Positions 44,622 through 54,565 of a stretch of 64,000 bases of DNA are shown one piece after another. Both the position numbers and the translations under genes were made by a program. The notes beneath the pieces were generated by a model. It had not been told where the DNA came from and searched no databases. It saw nothing but the letters and a program-made list of their open reading frames with translations. The stretch covers positions 2,604,001 to 2,668,000 of the forward strand of contig NC_009436.1 in NCBI RefSeq assembly GCF_000016325.1. Reading direction: 5' to 3'. Positions within the stretch are counted from its first letter, which is position 1. Each line of letters opens with the position of its first letter. The DNA is from Enterobacter sp. 638. Its GTDB lineage: Bacteria; Pseudomonadota; Gammaproteobacteria; Enterobacterales; Enterobacteriaceae.

Positions 44622-45484
44622 GCTTTTTCCTTACTCAGCGCATAAACCGTTTGTCCACGCAGGCTAAATTCGCGGGCAAGGTTGCTGAAGTTCTCCGAAT
44701 GCCCTGCAAACAACAAGCCATCCGGCTTAAGCAGCGGGGCGAAACGGCGCAAAATGTCCTGCTGCGTCGTTTTGTCAAAATAAATCATTACGTTACGACA
44801 AAAAATAGCGTCAAAAGGACCCGGCACGTTGTACTGCTTATCCAGCAGATTCACCGAGGCAAATTCAACACAATTCGCCAGTTCCTGACGCACGCGAACC
44901 AGCCCTTCATGAGGCCCGGTACCGCGCATGAAATAACGCTGTAACTGTTGAGGTGACAGCGTTTTCAGCTCTTCAAGGCGATACACACCGTTGCGTGCTT
45001 TTTCCAGCACTTCGGTATCAATATCGCTGGCATAGACTTTCCAGCGTCCAGGCGCCATTCCCAACGTATCAGCGAGCGTAATCGCCAGTGAATACGGCTC
45101 TTCACCTGTAGAAGCAGCCGCACTCCAGACACGATACTCGCCGCCGCGTTTACGCGCGTGCTCCGCCAGCACCGGGAAATGGTGACCTTCGCGGAAGAAC
45201 GCCGTCAGGTTTGTGGTCAGCGAGTTAATGAATGCCTGCCACTCTGCACTGTTCTGATTGGCCTCCAGCATGCTCAAGTAACGACCAAAGTCATCAAGCT
45301 CAAGGGTACGTAAGCGCCTGACCAGTCGGTTGTAGACCATGTCTCGCTTATGATCGGCGAGCACAATCCCAGCACGCTGGTAGATTAACTGACATATCCG
45401 ACGAAAATGCGCGTCGGACAGCGCGAGGCGCTGTGTCATTTGCAACAATAATGACGATTGGCCCGAGGGCTGTGGTGTTGTCAT
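44618..45484 (-). CDS. cheR: Chemoreceptor methyltransferase CheR
   Basis: CheR methylates glutamates on chemoreceptors using SAM. The N-terminal helical domain is followed by a class I methyltransferase core with [13 protein letters not shown] (SAM loop) and FCRNVMIYF. Its beta-subdomain is the docking site for the NWETF tail, which the neighbouring Tar carries. Length is 288 residues, E. coli 286. Confidence 0.96.
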
Positions 45485-45503
45485 GGCGCCTTCTTAATCA
45501 CTT

Positions 45504-47105
45504 TCAGGATACAACTGGCACGGTCTGCGACCGTCCGGCTTCTGCTACTTTTTCGACTTGCTCTTTCACGTTAAATACCGCAACCAGACTTGTCAGATGA
45601 TCGGCCTGATTTGCGAGCTGGTCGGTAGCGGCGGCCGCTTCTTCTACAAGCGAAGCGTTCTGTTGCGTTACCTGATCCATTTGCGCTACGGCCAGAGCGA
45701 CCTGCTCAATCCCGCGACGCTGTTCGTCAGAGGCGGATGCAATTTCGCCCATGATGTCGTTCACTCGCGTGACCGAGGTGACGATTTCCGTCATGGTGCG
45801 CGCGGCGGTATCGACGAGTCCCGATCCCTGCTGAACACGGGAAACCGACTCTTCGATCAACACTTTTATCTCTTTTGCCGCGTTCGCGCTGCGGCTAGCA
45901 AGATTACGTACTTCACCGGCGACCACGGCAAAACCACGGCCTTGCTCTCCGGCACGCGCGGCTTCGACAGCGGCGTTCAGCGCCAGAATATTGGTCTGAA
46001 ACGCAATCCCATCGATTACGCTAATAATGTCGCCAATTTTCTGCGAACTGGTGGCGATGTCCTGCATGGTGGTCGCAACGTGCGAAGCCTGATCGCCACC
46101 TTTTTTGGCGGTGTGTGCCGCTTGCTTCGCCAGGTCCGACGCCTGACGGGCGTTATCGGCGTTCTGGCTCACCGTCGCCGTTAACTCTTCCATGCTGGCC
46201 GCCGTTTGCGCCAGCGAGGCCGCCTGCTGTTCAGTACGCGAGGATAAATCGTTATTCCCCGCTGCAATTTCTGAAATACCGGTGTGCATCGCATAACTGC
46301 CCTGACGCACATCGGTCACGGTTTCACGCAGTGAACCTTGCATGGCCTTAAGGCTGGCAAAAATGGCCGAAATTTCGTTCTTGCCATACACCGAAACCGG
46401 ACGCGCCAGATTGCCTTTCGCGATGCTGTCAAAATGACTGCTGATAATCGCCAGCGGCAGTACGATCATTCTGCGCGACCAGAGCAACGAAGCCCCTGTC
46501 AACAGTGCCGCCAGGACCACCATCGTGGCAAAAATCACGCCCGACATGTGATAGCTGGTCTGACTGTCCCCACTGGCCTTTGCCACAAACTGATTAATAT
46601 CCTGCTGCCAGGCGTTAAAGCTTTTATCAAATGCCGCCTGGGAATCTTGTACCGGTGCGGTCAAGAAATCCGACAGCTGATTGTTCTCAAGCCAGGTCGC
46701 CTGATGCTCCAGATCGCTGTGCCACTGCGTATAACCCTTTTGCATCTCTGCCGTCAGCGCTTTCCCTTTTTCGCTGACCGCTTCCTGCTCGCTAAAAGCT
46801 TTAAATTGTACTTCCGCCTGCTTCAGGCTGTCGCGCGCGGTGGTCATCAGCGCCTTAATGTCATCAGGCGGATAGCTCAGCGCGGTTAATGTGCCCGCTT
46901 TGTTCAGCGCAGTGCTGGCCTGCAAAAGCACCGCGCGCGTTTGTGCGAGCGTGGAGCGTTGCTGATTACTCGTCTCAACTTCCTGTAAGTTCTGATAGCC
47001 ATCGCGAAAAGCCCAAAAAGACAACCCGTTACTGCCAACCTGCAACACACCGCAAAGGATCAGAATTAAAAACAGTGTGGTCGAGATACGAATACGATTT
47101 AACAT
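45504..47105 (-). CDS. tap: Methyl-accepting chemotaxis protein Tap (dipeptide/pyrimidine type)
   Basis: A 533-residue transmembrane chemoreceptor, equal in length to E. coli Tap and with the same ending (VPVVS, no NWETF tail). Two transmembrane helices (about residues 6-28 and 190-210) enclose a helical periplasmic domain; HAMP and the signalling hairpin follow, with the invariant [16 protein letters not shown] tip. I start at 47105, five bases after GGGAG. E. coli Tap senses dipeptides through the dipeptide-binding protein; specificity here is inferred. Lacking a pentapeptide tail it depends on Tar-type receptors for efficient adaptation. Confidence 0.92.
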   Translation of the reverse strand: MLNRIRISTTLFLILILCGVLQVGSNGLSFWAFRDGYQNLQEVETSNQQRSTLAQTRAVLLQASTALNKAGTLTALSYPPDDIKALMTTARDSLKQAEVQFKAFSEQEAVSEKGKALTAEMQKGYTQWHSDLEHQATWLENNQLSDFLTAPVQDSQAAFDKSFNAWQQDINQFVAKASGDSQTSYHMSGVIFATMVVLAALLTGASLLWSRRMIVLPLAIISSHFDSIAKGNLARPVSVYGKNEISAIFASLKAMQGSLRETVTDVRQGSYAMHTGISEIAAGNNDLSSRTEQQAASLAQTAASMEELTATVSQNADNARQASDLAKQAAHTAKKGGDQASHVATTMQDIATSSQKIGDIISVIDGIAFQTNILALNAAVEAARAGEQGRGFAVVAGEVRNLASRSANAAKEIKVLIEESVSRVQQGSGLVDTAARTMTEIVTSVTRVNDIMGEIASASDEQRRGIEQVALAVAQMDQVTQQNASLVEEAAAATDQLANQADHLTSLVAVFNVKEQVEKVAEAGRSQTVPVVS

Positions 47106-47148
47106 CCACGCTCCCATCAAGCGGCAATCTGCCGCAGTTAAATTTCAG

Positions 47149-48816
47149 TCAAAATGTTTCCCAGTTTTCTTCTTTTCCATGGGCTGTCGCACGGGTGTTT
47201 TTCACCACAGCGGCAGACGTCGTCCCGGCAAAAACTGCACGCGACGTATCCGTATTGACAGGCGTAGAGGTAAGGCGGAACGCCGAGACGGCCATCTTCA
47301 GACGGCTCGCCTGGTCTTCCAGTGCAGCGGCCGCCGCAGCGGACTCCTGCACCAGCGCGGCGTTTTGTTGTGTAACGCGATCCATTTCTTGTACGGCCAG
47401 AGCGACCTGATCGATCCCCCGGCTTTGTTCATCAGACGCCGAGGCAATTTCGCCCATGATGTCCGTCACGCGAGTCACCGCGTTAACGATGTCCGTCATC
47501 GTTTCACCCGCGCTCTCAACCAGCACTGAACCGGTATTGACGCGTGAAACAGAGTCATCAATCAGAGTTTTAATTTCTTTTGCCGCATTTGCGCTGCGGC
47601 TCGCAAGGTTACGCACTTCACCCGCAACAACGGCAAACCCGCGGCCTTGTTCACCGGCACGCGCCGCTTCAACCGCTGCGTTCAGTGCCAGAATATTGGT
47701 CTGGAAGGCAATCCCATCGATCACGCTGATGATATCAGCGATTTTTTTCGAACTGCCGGTGATTTCCTGCATGGTTTTCACCACGCCATCCACCACTTTC
47801 CCGCCATGCAGCGCCGTTTCCGACGCTCTTTCCGCCAACTGGGACGCCTGACGGGCGTTATCGGCGTTTTGCTTCACGGTAGCGGTAAGCTGTTCCATGC
47901 TGGCGGCCGTCTCTTCCAGTGCGGAGGCCTGCTGTTCAGTACGGGAGGAGAGATCGTTGTTGCCCATTGCGATTTCGCTGGTACCGGTGTAAATCGCATC
48001 TGACCCCTGGCGCACATTGGCCACGGTGTCCGTCAATGAGCGCTGCATATGATCCACGCTGCTCGCCAGTTCAGTTATTTCGTTACGCCCGGAAATCGTC
48101 AGCTTTTTGGTGAGATCGCCACCGGCGATTTCACGAATGTGGCCGATGACGTTCCCCAAAGGATTCAGCAGGATATGCCGAATGCCGTACCAGACGCCGA
48201 CCAGCACAATCACCAAAGCCAACGCCAGAATCGCCATCTGCCATTTGGCAAAGCGGTAATCGTCGCGGGTTTCTGTGAGTGCCGTGAGATATTGCTGACT
48301 GCTGGCGGTGTCGTATTCTTTGAGCGCTGTCCCAAGGGCATTTTGCATTCCCTGAGTCGGCTGGGCGAAATACGCATCCGTATTGCCGCTCTCCAGGAAT
48401 TGAATCAGTTCTGCCAGCCCGGCCGCGTAGTTTTTGTATTTTTCATCAATGTTAAGGCTCGCCTGCTCCATCGCTGGCTGAGGCGTAATTTGTTTAAAAG
48501 CGTCGTAGTGTTTCGCCGAATCCGCCAGCGTGCCTCGCGCATTTTTCAGCAGGTCTGTTTTGGCGCTGCTCTGCTGATTATTGGGATCCATCATCATACG
48601 GGCGGAGGAACGGCTCAGGTTGATACGCGTTTGCAGCATCAGGTCCCAGGCCGAGGTCAGTTCACGTTGTTGCAAACGCAGATCGTTTGCGGCCGTGTAA
48701 CTCTCCTGATTTTGTTTTAAAGATGAGAAAAACAGCCCACCAGAAATAAGCTGCAAAAGTGCGAAAATGACCAGCACCATCATCAGCATTGTGACTACGC
48801 GGATACGGTTCAACAT
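47149..48816 (-). CDS. tar: Methyl-accepting chemotaxis protein Tar (aspartate type)
   Basis: A 555-residue chemoreceptor. The periplasmic segment [16 protein letters not shown] keeps the three Arg residues that hold aspartate in E. coli Tar (R64, R69, R73). HAMP (about 214-266) and the signalling domain follow, and the last five residues are NWETF, the CheR/CheB tether. It is the first gene of tar-tap-cheRBYZ, with a FliA promoter just upstream. In E. coli cheW precedes it by about 150 bases; here 8.5 kb separates them. Confidence 0.94.
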   Translation of the reverse strand: MLNRIRVVTMLMMVLVIFALLQLISGGLFFSSLKQNQESYTAANDLRLQQRELTSAWDLMLQTRINLSRSSARMMMDPNNQQSSAKTDLLKNARGTLADSAKHYDAFKQITPQPAMEQASLNIDEKYKNYAAGLAELIQFLESGNTDAYFAQPTQGMQNALGTALKEYDTASSQQYLTALTETRDDYRFAKWQMAILALALVIVLVGVWYGIRHILLNPLGNVIGHIREIAGGDLTKKLTISGRNEITELASSVDHMQRSLTDTVANVRQGSDAIYTGTSEIAMGNNDLSSRTEQQASALEETAASMEQLTATVKQNADNARQASQLAERASETALHGGKVVDGVVKTMQEITGSSKKIADIISVIDGIAFQTNILALNAAVEAARAGEQGRGFAVVAGEVRNLASRSANAAKEIKTLIDDSVSRVNTGSVLVESAGETMTDIVNAVTRVTDIMGEIASASDEQSRGIDQVALAVQEMDRVTQQNAALVQESAAAAAALEDQASRLKMAVSAFRLTSTPVNTDTSRAVFAGTTSAAVVKNTRATAHGKEENWETF

Positions 48817-48847
48817 ACAACACCTTCTCTAAGTTTTATTAACGGTG

Positions 48848-48874
48848 TTATCGGCACGGGTAGCAGGAACTTTA
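48848..48874 (-). promoter_or_regulatory. FliA (sigma-28) promoter of tar-tap-cheRBYZ
   Basis: On the minus strand TAAAGTTC (48867-48874) and GCCGATAA (48848-48855) are separated by 11 bases. This matches the class 3 flagellar consensus TAAAGTTT-N11-GCCGATAA at 15 of 16 positions. It lies 32 bases before the tar start. Confidence 0.93.
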
Positions 48875-48900
48875 CATTTGCGAAAGGGAAAAGCGTGCGC

Positions 48901-49866
48901 TTAGAACGTGACGTCAACGATCAGGGTGTCGTTATAGGTTCCGGCAGGAGGAGTGGCCTGGTTGGTGAGGACTTTGGCGGTGTAGTTATACGTGCGTAAA
49001 AGCCCGTCAGTACTGACTTGCGACGAGGCTGCACTGGCCCAACGTTCCGTCCCGCTTCCCCCCCAGCGGTTGTTTGTTGCGCCTTTGTAAATATCGTAAC
49101 TCATGAAGTTATTTCCGCTCGCCATTCTGCGCACGCCATTGAGGGAATTGGCACCATTGTTAATGCCAATCGTGTATACGCTTCCTTTGGTGCAGGTCAC
49201 GGAGACGGCCTGAGAAATGGTCGGGAAATTTTGCACCAGCGGTGCACTGTTGAAATTGACGTTTGGCGTGGTCATCGCGCTACAGTCGTTGGTCACGTTC
49301 ATATTGAGCGTGATGCTGGTCGTCGCCGTCCCGGTTTGCGGCGTCAGACAAATCCCCACCGCACCGACTGAACAGACGTTGTAGTTAATGCTAAACGTTA
49401 AGATCACCTGATATGGCCCCGCGGTAACGTTTTGTCCGGGAACCGTGCGAAAATAGAGTGGTATATTGTATTGTTTTGCGCCCAGCAGGCTGAGCAGCGT
49501 GCTGCCGCTCCAGGTATAGGCTTTTGCGATTTGCACTTCAGTGCTGCCAGAACATCCCGTCAACCCGCATAATCGCGTTGGGATCACATCTGGAATCGCC
49601 GCGTTATCCGTGCGCTTCATGGTGGCGCGACTGTTTGCCGACACGGTTGCCGAGGTGTAATTCAGCGTCACCGAATCGTTCGTCAATAAATTCAGTACTG
49701 CATCGCAACTCACCACCAGCGTGCCCGTCGTTTCGACCTCTCCTGCCCCGCTAAGAGCAAACGAGGTGACACTCCCAAACGACGCGTTGACGGTACTCAC
49801 GTTGCATACCGCCCAACTGCCGCCTGATGTCATCAGCAGCAGGAGTAACAGCAGCAGGCGTTTCAT
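48901..49866 (-). CDS. Archaic (Csu-type) pilus tip adhesin, two spore-coat-U domains
   Basis: A 321-residue exported protein: signal peptide (LLLLLLLLMTSGGSWA), then two tandem SCPU domains, the second beginning near NDCSAMTTPNVNF and both ending in the typical GTY...DTL/VDVTF strand pattern. In Acinetobacter Csu pili the two-domain protein CsuE sits at the tip and binds hydrophobic surfaces, so the same role is inferred. The ATG overlaps the usher stop (ATGA). It is the last gene of the pilus operon, 84 bases before tar. Confidence 0.85.
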   Translation of the reverse strand: MKRLLLLLLLLMTSGGSWAVCNVSTVNASFGSVTSFALSGAGEVETTGTLVVSCDAVLNLLTNDSVTLNYTSATVSANSRATMKRTDNAAIPDVIPTRLCGLTGCSGSTEVQIAKAYTWSGSTLLSLLGAKQYNIPLYFRTVPGQNVTAGPYQVILTFSINYNVCSVGAVGICLTPQTGTATTSITLNMNVTNDCSAMTTPNVNFNSAPLVQNFPTISQAVSVTCTKGSVYTIGINNGANSLNGVRRMASGNNFMSYDIYKGATNNRWGGSGTERWASAASSQVSTDGLLRTYNYTAKVLTNQATPPAGTYNDTLIVDVTF

Positions 49867-52247
49867 GGTTTCTCCCGACAGGTCAGCGGGCCGAAGGTTT
49901 GCAATTTATGTTCAGGATTCGCGCCAACCGTTAGCGTGGCATGACAGCGCTTGCCCCCCGGCAGAAGCACCTCCAGCGGGTTCACATTATTCAAATTTTC
50001 AAGCCAGGCGATGCCGTCATACCCGACCACCGCCGTGCTGCGAGACGCGCGTCTGACCTGACTCCCTACCGGAATAGCGGCCCCATCCACATCATGAAGA
50101 ATCACGCTGGCCACTCGCTCTTGCTCCATCGGGAAATCCACCAGAAAACCGCTGTTGCGACGGATAGCGACACGGCGCTCGGTCTCTTTTAGCCGCGTAT
50201 CAGCCGGTAAATTCAGCGTATTGATACTGTAGCTAGCCGGATAATAGGCCGAGACACCGCTGATCAGCAGATAGCCGTTATTGTTCGTCTTGCCGACAGG
50301 CTGATTTTCGTAATTCACGGGCACATCGGGATGCCCGTCGGTGCTGATCACCACAAATGCGTCGTTGATTTTGTTTGCAGCGAACAGCTCGCCATCCATC
50401 AGCACAATTGAGCCCATCGCTTCGCCCCACCAGGTCATCCGGTCCTGCTCGCCGTACCCGCCGCCCTGCAGCTCGATATTGTTATTACGCCAGCCCAGCG
50501 AGGCCTGCTGATAGTTACGCGACTGGGATTGGTTCGCCCACGCCATATTCCAGCTCAACCCGCCATCCGTCGGCATGGAGTGGTTGTAGTTCACGCGCTG
50601 CGTGCTGCCCGAATCAGGCGTGTTTTCAAACGTCACCGCGGCACTGTCGCGCTCACCAATCGGGATTTGTAACGACATGGCAACCGTCCAGTCACCGCGC
50701 TGCTGATCGCGGCTGGCCGCCAGATAGAGGCTGCTACTGCCCCACAAATTACGGCTCCACGATAGGTTCAGTAGCTCGGTTTTTTGGCTGTCAAAACTCT
50801 CAACGCCAATCCACGCCGCGCCGATATTACCGAAATCACCCAGGTTAAAGGTCAGTGAATATTGGTCGGTATTCCGACTCAGGCTGGCGATGGGTTGATT
50901 TTTTTCATCATAAATTGTGGGCTGATCGTAAAGCGCCAGATTGCTGTATCCCCGATCGCGCCGCGAGTGCTGCGTGGCCAGGCTGAATGCGCTGGTGCTG
51001 TATTGATAACCCCAGTTAATTTGCCCGCCTTCTTCCCCGCGCAGGCGGCTGTGTGTGTAAGAGGAGTTGACCACTCCATAGCGTCCGAGTTTGACGATGG
51101 TCCCTGCGCCGCCCAGCGCCAGCTCTTCTGCCGCTTCGCCGTGCCCCTCAAGCGTCAGCCAGTCGGTCAGGCCGTAGCGATACGAACCACTGCCCGCCGC
51201 TGGGCCATAGTCAAAATTCTTAATGCCATAATTGCGTCGCAGGCTTCCCAGGGTCACCGCGCCGTCGCTCAGCCCCTGCTTTAACAGTTCACTGGTGACG
51301 TAAAACGGCATGGTGGTACTCACCTGACGCCCCAGCGCATCGGTGGTGATCAGCACCGCATCCCCGGCACCGTTGATATACGGCAGATTTGTCAGCGTGA
51401 ACGGACCGGGCTGTAATTGCGTCGACCCCGAGCGATAGCCGTTGATGAACAGATCGACCGATGTTGGCACGGCGGCTTCACCCGAAAATTCGGGCAGCGG
51501 CCAGGTCACCAGATCCGGGCGCAGTGAGAAGTCACGTCCATAGCTGATGCCGCCCATGCGCACGCTGCTGCTCCAGCTGACGGCATCACTGATGACATCC
51601 CCGGCGGTCCAGGTGGTGGCGTCCTCTTCGTTGGTCACCATCAGGGTAGTGTCATACCGCACGTAGCCCTCTTCCTGACCATTGTTGCCGGTAAAACTTT
51701 TGCGGGTGTAGCCCGTTGAAGAGAGGGAGCCGTTTTCGTTGAAATAGCGGAATTCATGCCACAGCGATGCCTGGCCGCCAAGGTGCTCCGTATGGTTGGT
51801 GTAGAGATCGTAATTCAGCAACGCGCCGCGGCCAAACTGTGGTGTGCTCTGCCTGGTTTGCCCGCCGAAGGGCGTTACGCGCGCGGAAATCCACTCACGG
51901 GGTACGGTGAGCAACAGACGTTGAGCGGCACTGTCATACTCCACGCGCACGTTAGCCAGCTGCGAGAGATTCACGTCCCCCGTTGGCACCTGCTCAGGCG
52001 GTAGACCGGCGCGCAAGAGATCGGCACTGGAGATAAAAAAGGTGCCATCACGCTGCGTGACAGGAACCACCAGCCCGGTGTCGTAGTGGTTTATCACCAC
52101 CGAAAGCTGAAAAACGGCTTCGTTGTTCATCGCCTGCGCATCTGGCGGGGGCGGTAAACTGTCGTCGCCAGGTGTAGCCCAGACGCTCGTCGACACGCAC
52201 AGCAGGATGATCATCGTCCGTTTCAGTTGACGGGCGCAGACTGCCAT
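49863..52247 (-). CDS. Archaic (Csu-type) pilus usher
   Basis: A 794-residue outer membrane usher with signal peptide ending in SVWA. The short N-terminal domain (AVFQLSVVINHYDTGLVVPV) and the region FINGYRSGSTQLQPGPFTL followed by GAGDAVLITTDALGRQVS are typical of CsuD/sigma-clade ushers. The frame is intact, ending with a Cys pair (RCHATL, LTCREKP). It overlaps the chaperone by 25 bases and the adhesin by four. Confidence 0.9.
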   Translation of the reverse strand: MAVCARQLKRTMIILLCVSTSVWATPGDDSLPPPPDAQAMNNEAVFQLSVVINHYDTGLVVPVTQRDGTFFISSADLLRAGLPPEQVPTGDVNLSQLANVRVEYDSAAQRLLLTVPREWISARVTPFGGQTRQSTPQFGRGALLNYDLYTNHTEHLGGQASLWHEFRYFNENGSLSSTGYTRKSFTGNNGQEEGYVRYDTTLMVTNEEDATTWTAGDVISDAVSWSSSVRMGGISYGRDFSLRPDLVTWPLPEFSGEAAVPTSVDLFINGYRSGSTQLQPGPFTLTNLPYINGAGDAVLITTDALGRQVSTTMPFYVTSELLKQGLSDGAVTLGSLRRNYGIKNFDYGPAAGSGSYRYGLTDWLTLEGHGEAAEELALGGAGTIVKLGRYGVVNSSYTHSRLRGEEGGQINWGYQYSTSAFSLATQHSRRDRGYSNLALYDQPTIYDEKNQPIASLSRNTDQYSLTFNLGDFGNIGAAWIGVESFDSQKTELLNLSWSRNLWGSSSLYLAASRDQQRGDWTVAMSLQIPIGERDSAAVTFENTPDSGSTQRVNYNHSMPTDGGLSWNMAWANQSQSRNYQQASLGWRNNNIELQGGGYGEQDRMTWWGEAMGSIVLMDGELFAANKINDAFVVISTDGHPDVPVNYENQPVGKTNNNGYLLISGVSAYYPASYSINTLNLPADTRLKETERRVAIRRNSGFLVDFPMEQERVASVILHDVDGAAIPVGSQVRRASRSTAVVGYDGIAWLENLNNVNPLEVLLPGGKRCHATLTVGANPEHKLQTFGPLTCREKP

Positions 52248-52984
52248 TGTGTATCTCTGGCATTAATTTGCGCACTGAGTTGGTGAGGTCGCTGTAACCC
52301 GGAAGGCAGCGGCCAGCTGCGGGTGCTGTGCGGTAGCACGTAACCCAATAACCCGTCGGCGACGGTGCGCTTCTGCCCTCCTTCCTGCATCGTCACGTGG
52401 CTAATTCGGACGTGAATATCCCCTTGATTTCGCACCTGCACCGCAGGTTTTCCGTCCTCCTGGATGATCCGCCAGCTCAGATTCTTCGGATCAACCAGCG
52501 CGTGATGCGCCCCTTCCTTAATGGTCGGAATACCCTGGCCATACACGAACAACGGAATGGAATAACGCATTTGGATTTTCAGGCCAATCTCGGGCTGGGA
52601 TTTGTCATTTGGCTGGGGAATTTCATCGACAATAATGCGGTAGGCTTGCTCGACACCCATCGGGACTGTGTTTTGTTTGATAAGACGAATTAACTGCTTG
52701 CCCTCTTTGCCAATAGTGACAATCGGCGGGCTGGCAACCACATCCTGCTGCGCCGAGTAGCGCTCATACCCGTTTTCCTGCTTCCATCGCACGATGCGTA
52801 CCTGCATGGTGGTAGCAGTGTTACCCTGATTCTGGATCCACAATTCCGTGGCTTTCGTGTCAGCAGAGAGCCACGGGTCAATTGGCCAGAGCAGAATCGT
52901 CGCCGCCGCGTGTGTCCTGCCCGTCATGGCTGCAAACATCACCCCTAAACTCAGTACGCCATAGCGTAAAAAAGATGCCTTCAT
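52223..52984 (-). CDS. Archaic (Csu-type) pilus chaperone
   Basis: A 253-residue PapD-like periplasmic chaperone of the sigma/archaic clade (CsuC-like). A signal peptide ends in THA; ILLWPIDPWLSADTKATELW opens the first Ig domain (20 residues shown). Basic residues for subunit carboxylate binding lie in MQVRIVRWKQ. I take the ATG at 52984, seven bases after GGAG; an in-frame TTG one codon earlier is less likely. It sits between the pilin genes and the usher. Confidence 0.88.
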   Translation of the reverse strand: MKASFLRYGVLSLGVMFAAMTGRTHAAATILLWPIDPWLSADTKATELWIQNQGNTATTMQVRIVRWKQENGYERYSAQQDVVASPPIVTIGKEGKQLIRLIKQNTVPMGVEQAYRIIVDEIPQPNDKSQPEIGLKIQMRYSIPLFVYGQGIPTIKEGAHHALVDPKNLSWRIIQEDGKPAVQVRNQGDIHVRISHVTMQEGGQKRTVADGLLGYVLPHSTRSWPLPSGLQRPHQLSAQINARDTQWQSAPVN

Positions 52985-53000
52985 CAACCTTCTCCCTGTT

Positions 53001-53549
53001 TCACCACGACAGCGTCACGGTGAGTTGATCTGAATAAGTGCCTGCGGGGCTGAATCCCGTCAAAAGCGCCACGCCAAAAAGCGGTAACGCAATATTGTTG
53101 CTGTTGGTGTAGGTCACTGGAATAGCCTGGTTGACCCCAATTTCACTATTGGCAGCTAGCGAACTGCTGCTGTAAAGCCGATACGCCACTACGTCCGTTC
53201 CACTGGCACGCTGCATCCGACGCACTGACGCGTAATGCTGGCCCCCATCAATGCTCATACTCAGCGAGACACCCGGCGTACAGGCGATAGATAACGATCC
53301 GTTGGGGACAAAACTGGTGCTCACCTGACCGGTCGCCACCCCTGAGCGCGTACCAAAATTCAGCGATCCCAATACCCCACCGGTTCCTGCCGTCACCGAG
53401 CACCCTGGCGTGATGGTCGCGGCAACCAGGAATGACTGCGTGGTAACAGCTTGCGCGAACGGAGTGCACAAAAGGCACACCGTCAGGGCAAAAAAAGCAT
53501 GCAGTTTTCCCTCTGCGAATGGTCGCAGATCTGGAATCGCTTCCGTCAT
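53001..53549 (-). CDS. Csu-type pilus subunit (spore coat U domain)
   Basis: A 182-residue exported protein with one SCPU domain. The signal peptide is within the first 35 residues (LTVCLLCTPFAQA), preceded by a polar stretch that may mean a later start. The mature part has ATITPGCSVTAG, YASVRRMQRASG and the terminal GTYSDQLTVTLSW strands. The Cys pair should be disulphide-bonded. It resembles CsuA or CsuB minor subunits. It lies 14 bases after the first pilin. Confidence 0.82.
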   Translation of the reverse strand: MTEAIPDLRPFAEGKLHAFFALTVCLLCTPFAQAVTTQSFLVAATITPGCSVTAGTGGVLGSLNFGTRSGVATGQVSTSFVPNGSLSIACTPGVSLSMSIDGGQHYASVRRMQRASGTDVVAYRLYSSSSLAANSEIGVNQAIPVTYTNSNNIALPLFGVALLTGFSPAGTYSDQLTVTLSW

Positions 53550-53563
53550 TTCCGGCGCTTGTG

Positions 53564-54133
53564 CTAGTAGGTCACGCTAACGTTAATGGTGTCGGTATAC
53601 GTGCCCGGTACGACGGTAACGCTGTTGCCGCCCCCCGTAATTCGTCCATACAAGGTGTAACTGTCGATGCCCCCTGTCGTGGATGCCACAGGGATAGGCG
53701 CGTTGTTCGCGATAATGTTATTGAACCCGCTGTCACTGAAGAGACTGTAGGCGACGCCCTGAGCGGTATTGGAGGTGTTCACTAGATACCGCGCTGGCGT
53801 GCCAGGCGTGCCGACGACAGTGCCCGGTGCCGTGGAGTTGGTATTGCCGGTGATCGCGACCGTATAACTGGCCGTTGTACATTGGATCGTAAAGGTGTTC
53901 CCGCCGCTGGCACCGGCGAGCTGGGTCGTTAGGGTCGAAAATGTGGCGGGATGTGTGCCAAAGTCCAGACTACCGAAGTTAATGCCGTTTTGTGTCGGTG
54001 AGCCGTTGATCAGGCAACCATTGGTCAATGTTAACGTTGCACCAATGGTCCCGTTGCTGGTGACTGCCCCGGCATTTTGCGCCGCCAGGGCCAATAATCC
54101 ACCCGTACATATCAGAAGGAGTTTACTTTTCAT
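53564..54133 (-). CDS. Csu-type pilus major subunit (spore coat U domain)
   Basis: A 189-residue SCPU pilin, first gene of the operon. A signal peptide (about residues 1-23, ending QNAGA) precedes TLTLTNGCLINGS, a Gly/Thr-rich middle, and the terminal GTYTDTINVSVTY strand. GGAGG lies seven bases before the ATG. The position and composition fit the CsuA/B major rod subunit. A 433-base divergent gap separates it from the symporter gene. Confidence 0.85.
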   Translation of the reverse strand: MKSKLLLICTGGLLALAAQNAGAVTSNGTIGATLTLTNGCLINGSPTQNGINFGSLDFGTHPATFSTLTTQLAGASGGNTFTIQCTTASYTVAITGNTNSTAPGTVVGTPGTPARYLVNTSNTAQGVAYSLFSDSGFNNIIANNAPIPVASTTGGIDSYTLYGRITGGGNSVTVVPGTYTDTINVSVTY

Positions 54134-54565
54134 TTACTGCCCTCCAGAAAATGCAGCCTTCGCTTTTCGTATTTTATTGATAACACTCAATCTGTTAGCA
54201 CCGCTTAACATTTCTGATGAGCAGTTATTGAGAATTTAGTTTACGGATGAGGGTTCAACCACCTACCTATTTTTATCTACGACGAATGCCTGATTTACGG
54301 TTTATTTCATTAAAAAACAATATGTTACATTAATTATCAAGCGGTTAAATCCTCTGAATTTAAAGATATATTCATTATTCTGTGACGCAGGTCACAATAT
54401 ATCGATCTCGCAAGAGCAACTAAAATAATAAATCTTAAAAATTAGTTGTATGCAGGGTCGCTTTACTTCAATTTATGTGATGAATATTTAGATGCGCTGA
54501 AATTAAAAAATTATATGACTCAGCGTGCGGCAAACACTTCATTGCATAACAGAGGATCTTTTTTC
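54134..54565. other. Divergent regulatory region: Csu-type pilus / symporter
   Basis: This AT-rich gap carries promoters for the pilus operon (minus) and the symporter (plus). The one clear element is a perfect CRP site at 54381-54396. The right end is open in frame with the symporter, and TTG or ATG codons at 54446 and 54515 are alternative starts. Confidence 0.6.
54381..54396. promoter_or_regulatory. CRP site upstream of symporter
   Basis: TGTGACGCAGGTCACA is a perfect TGTGA-N6-TCACA palindrome. It is about 185 bases before the chosen symporter start and 248 before the first pilin, so it could act on either or both. Confidence 0.88.
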
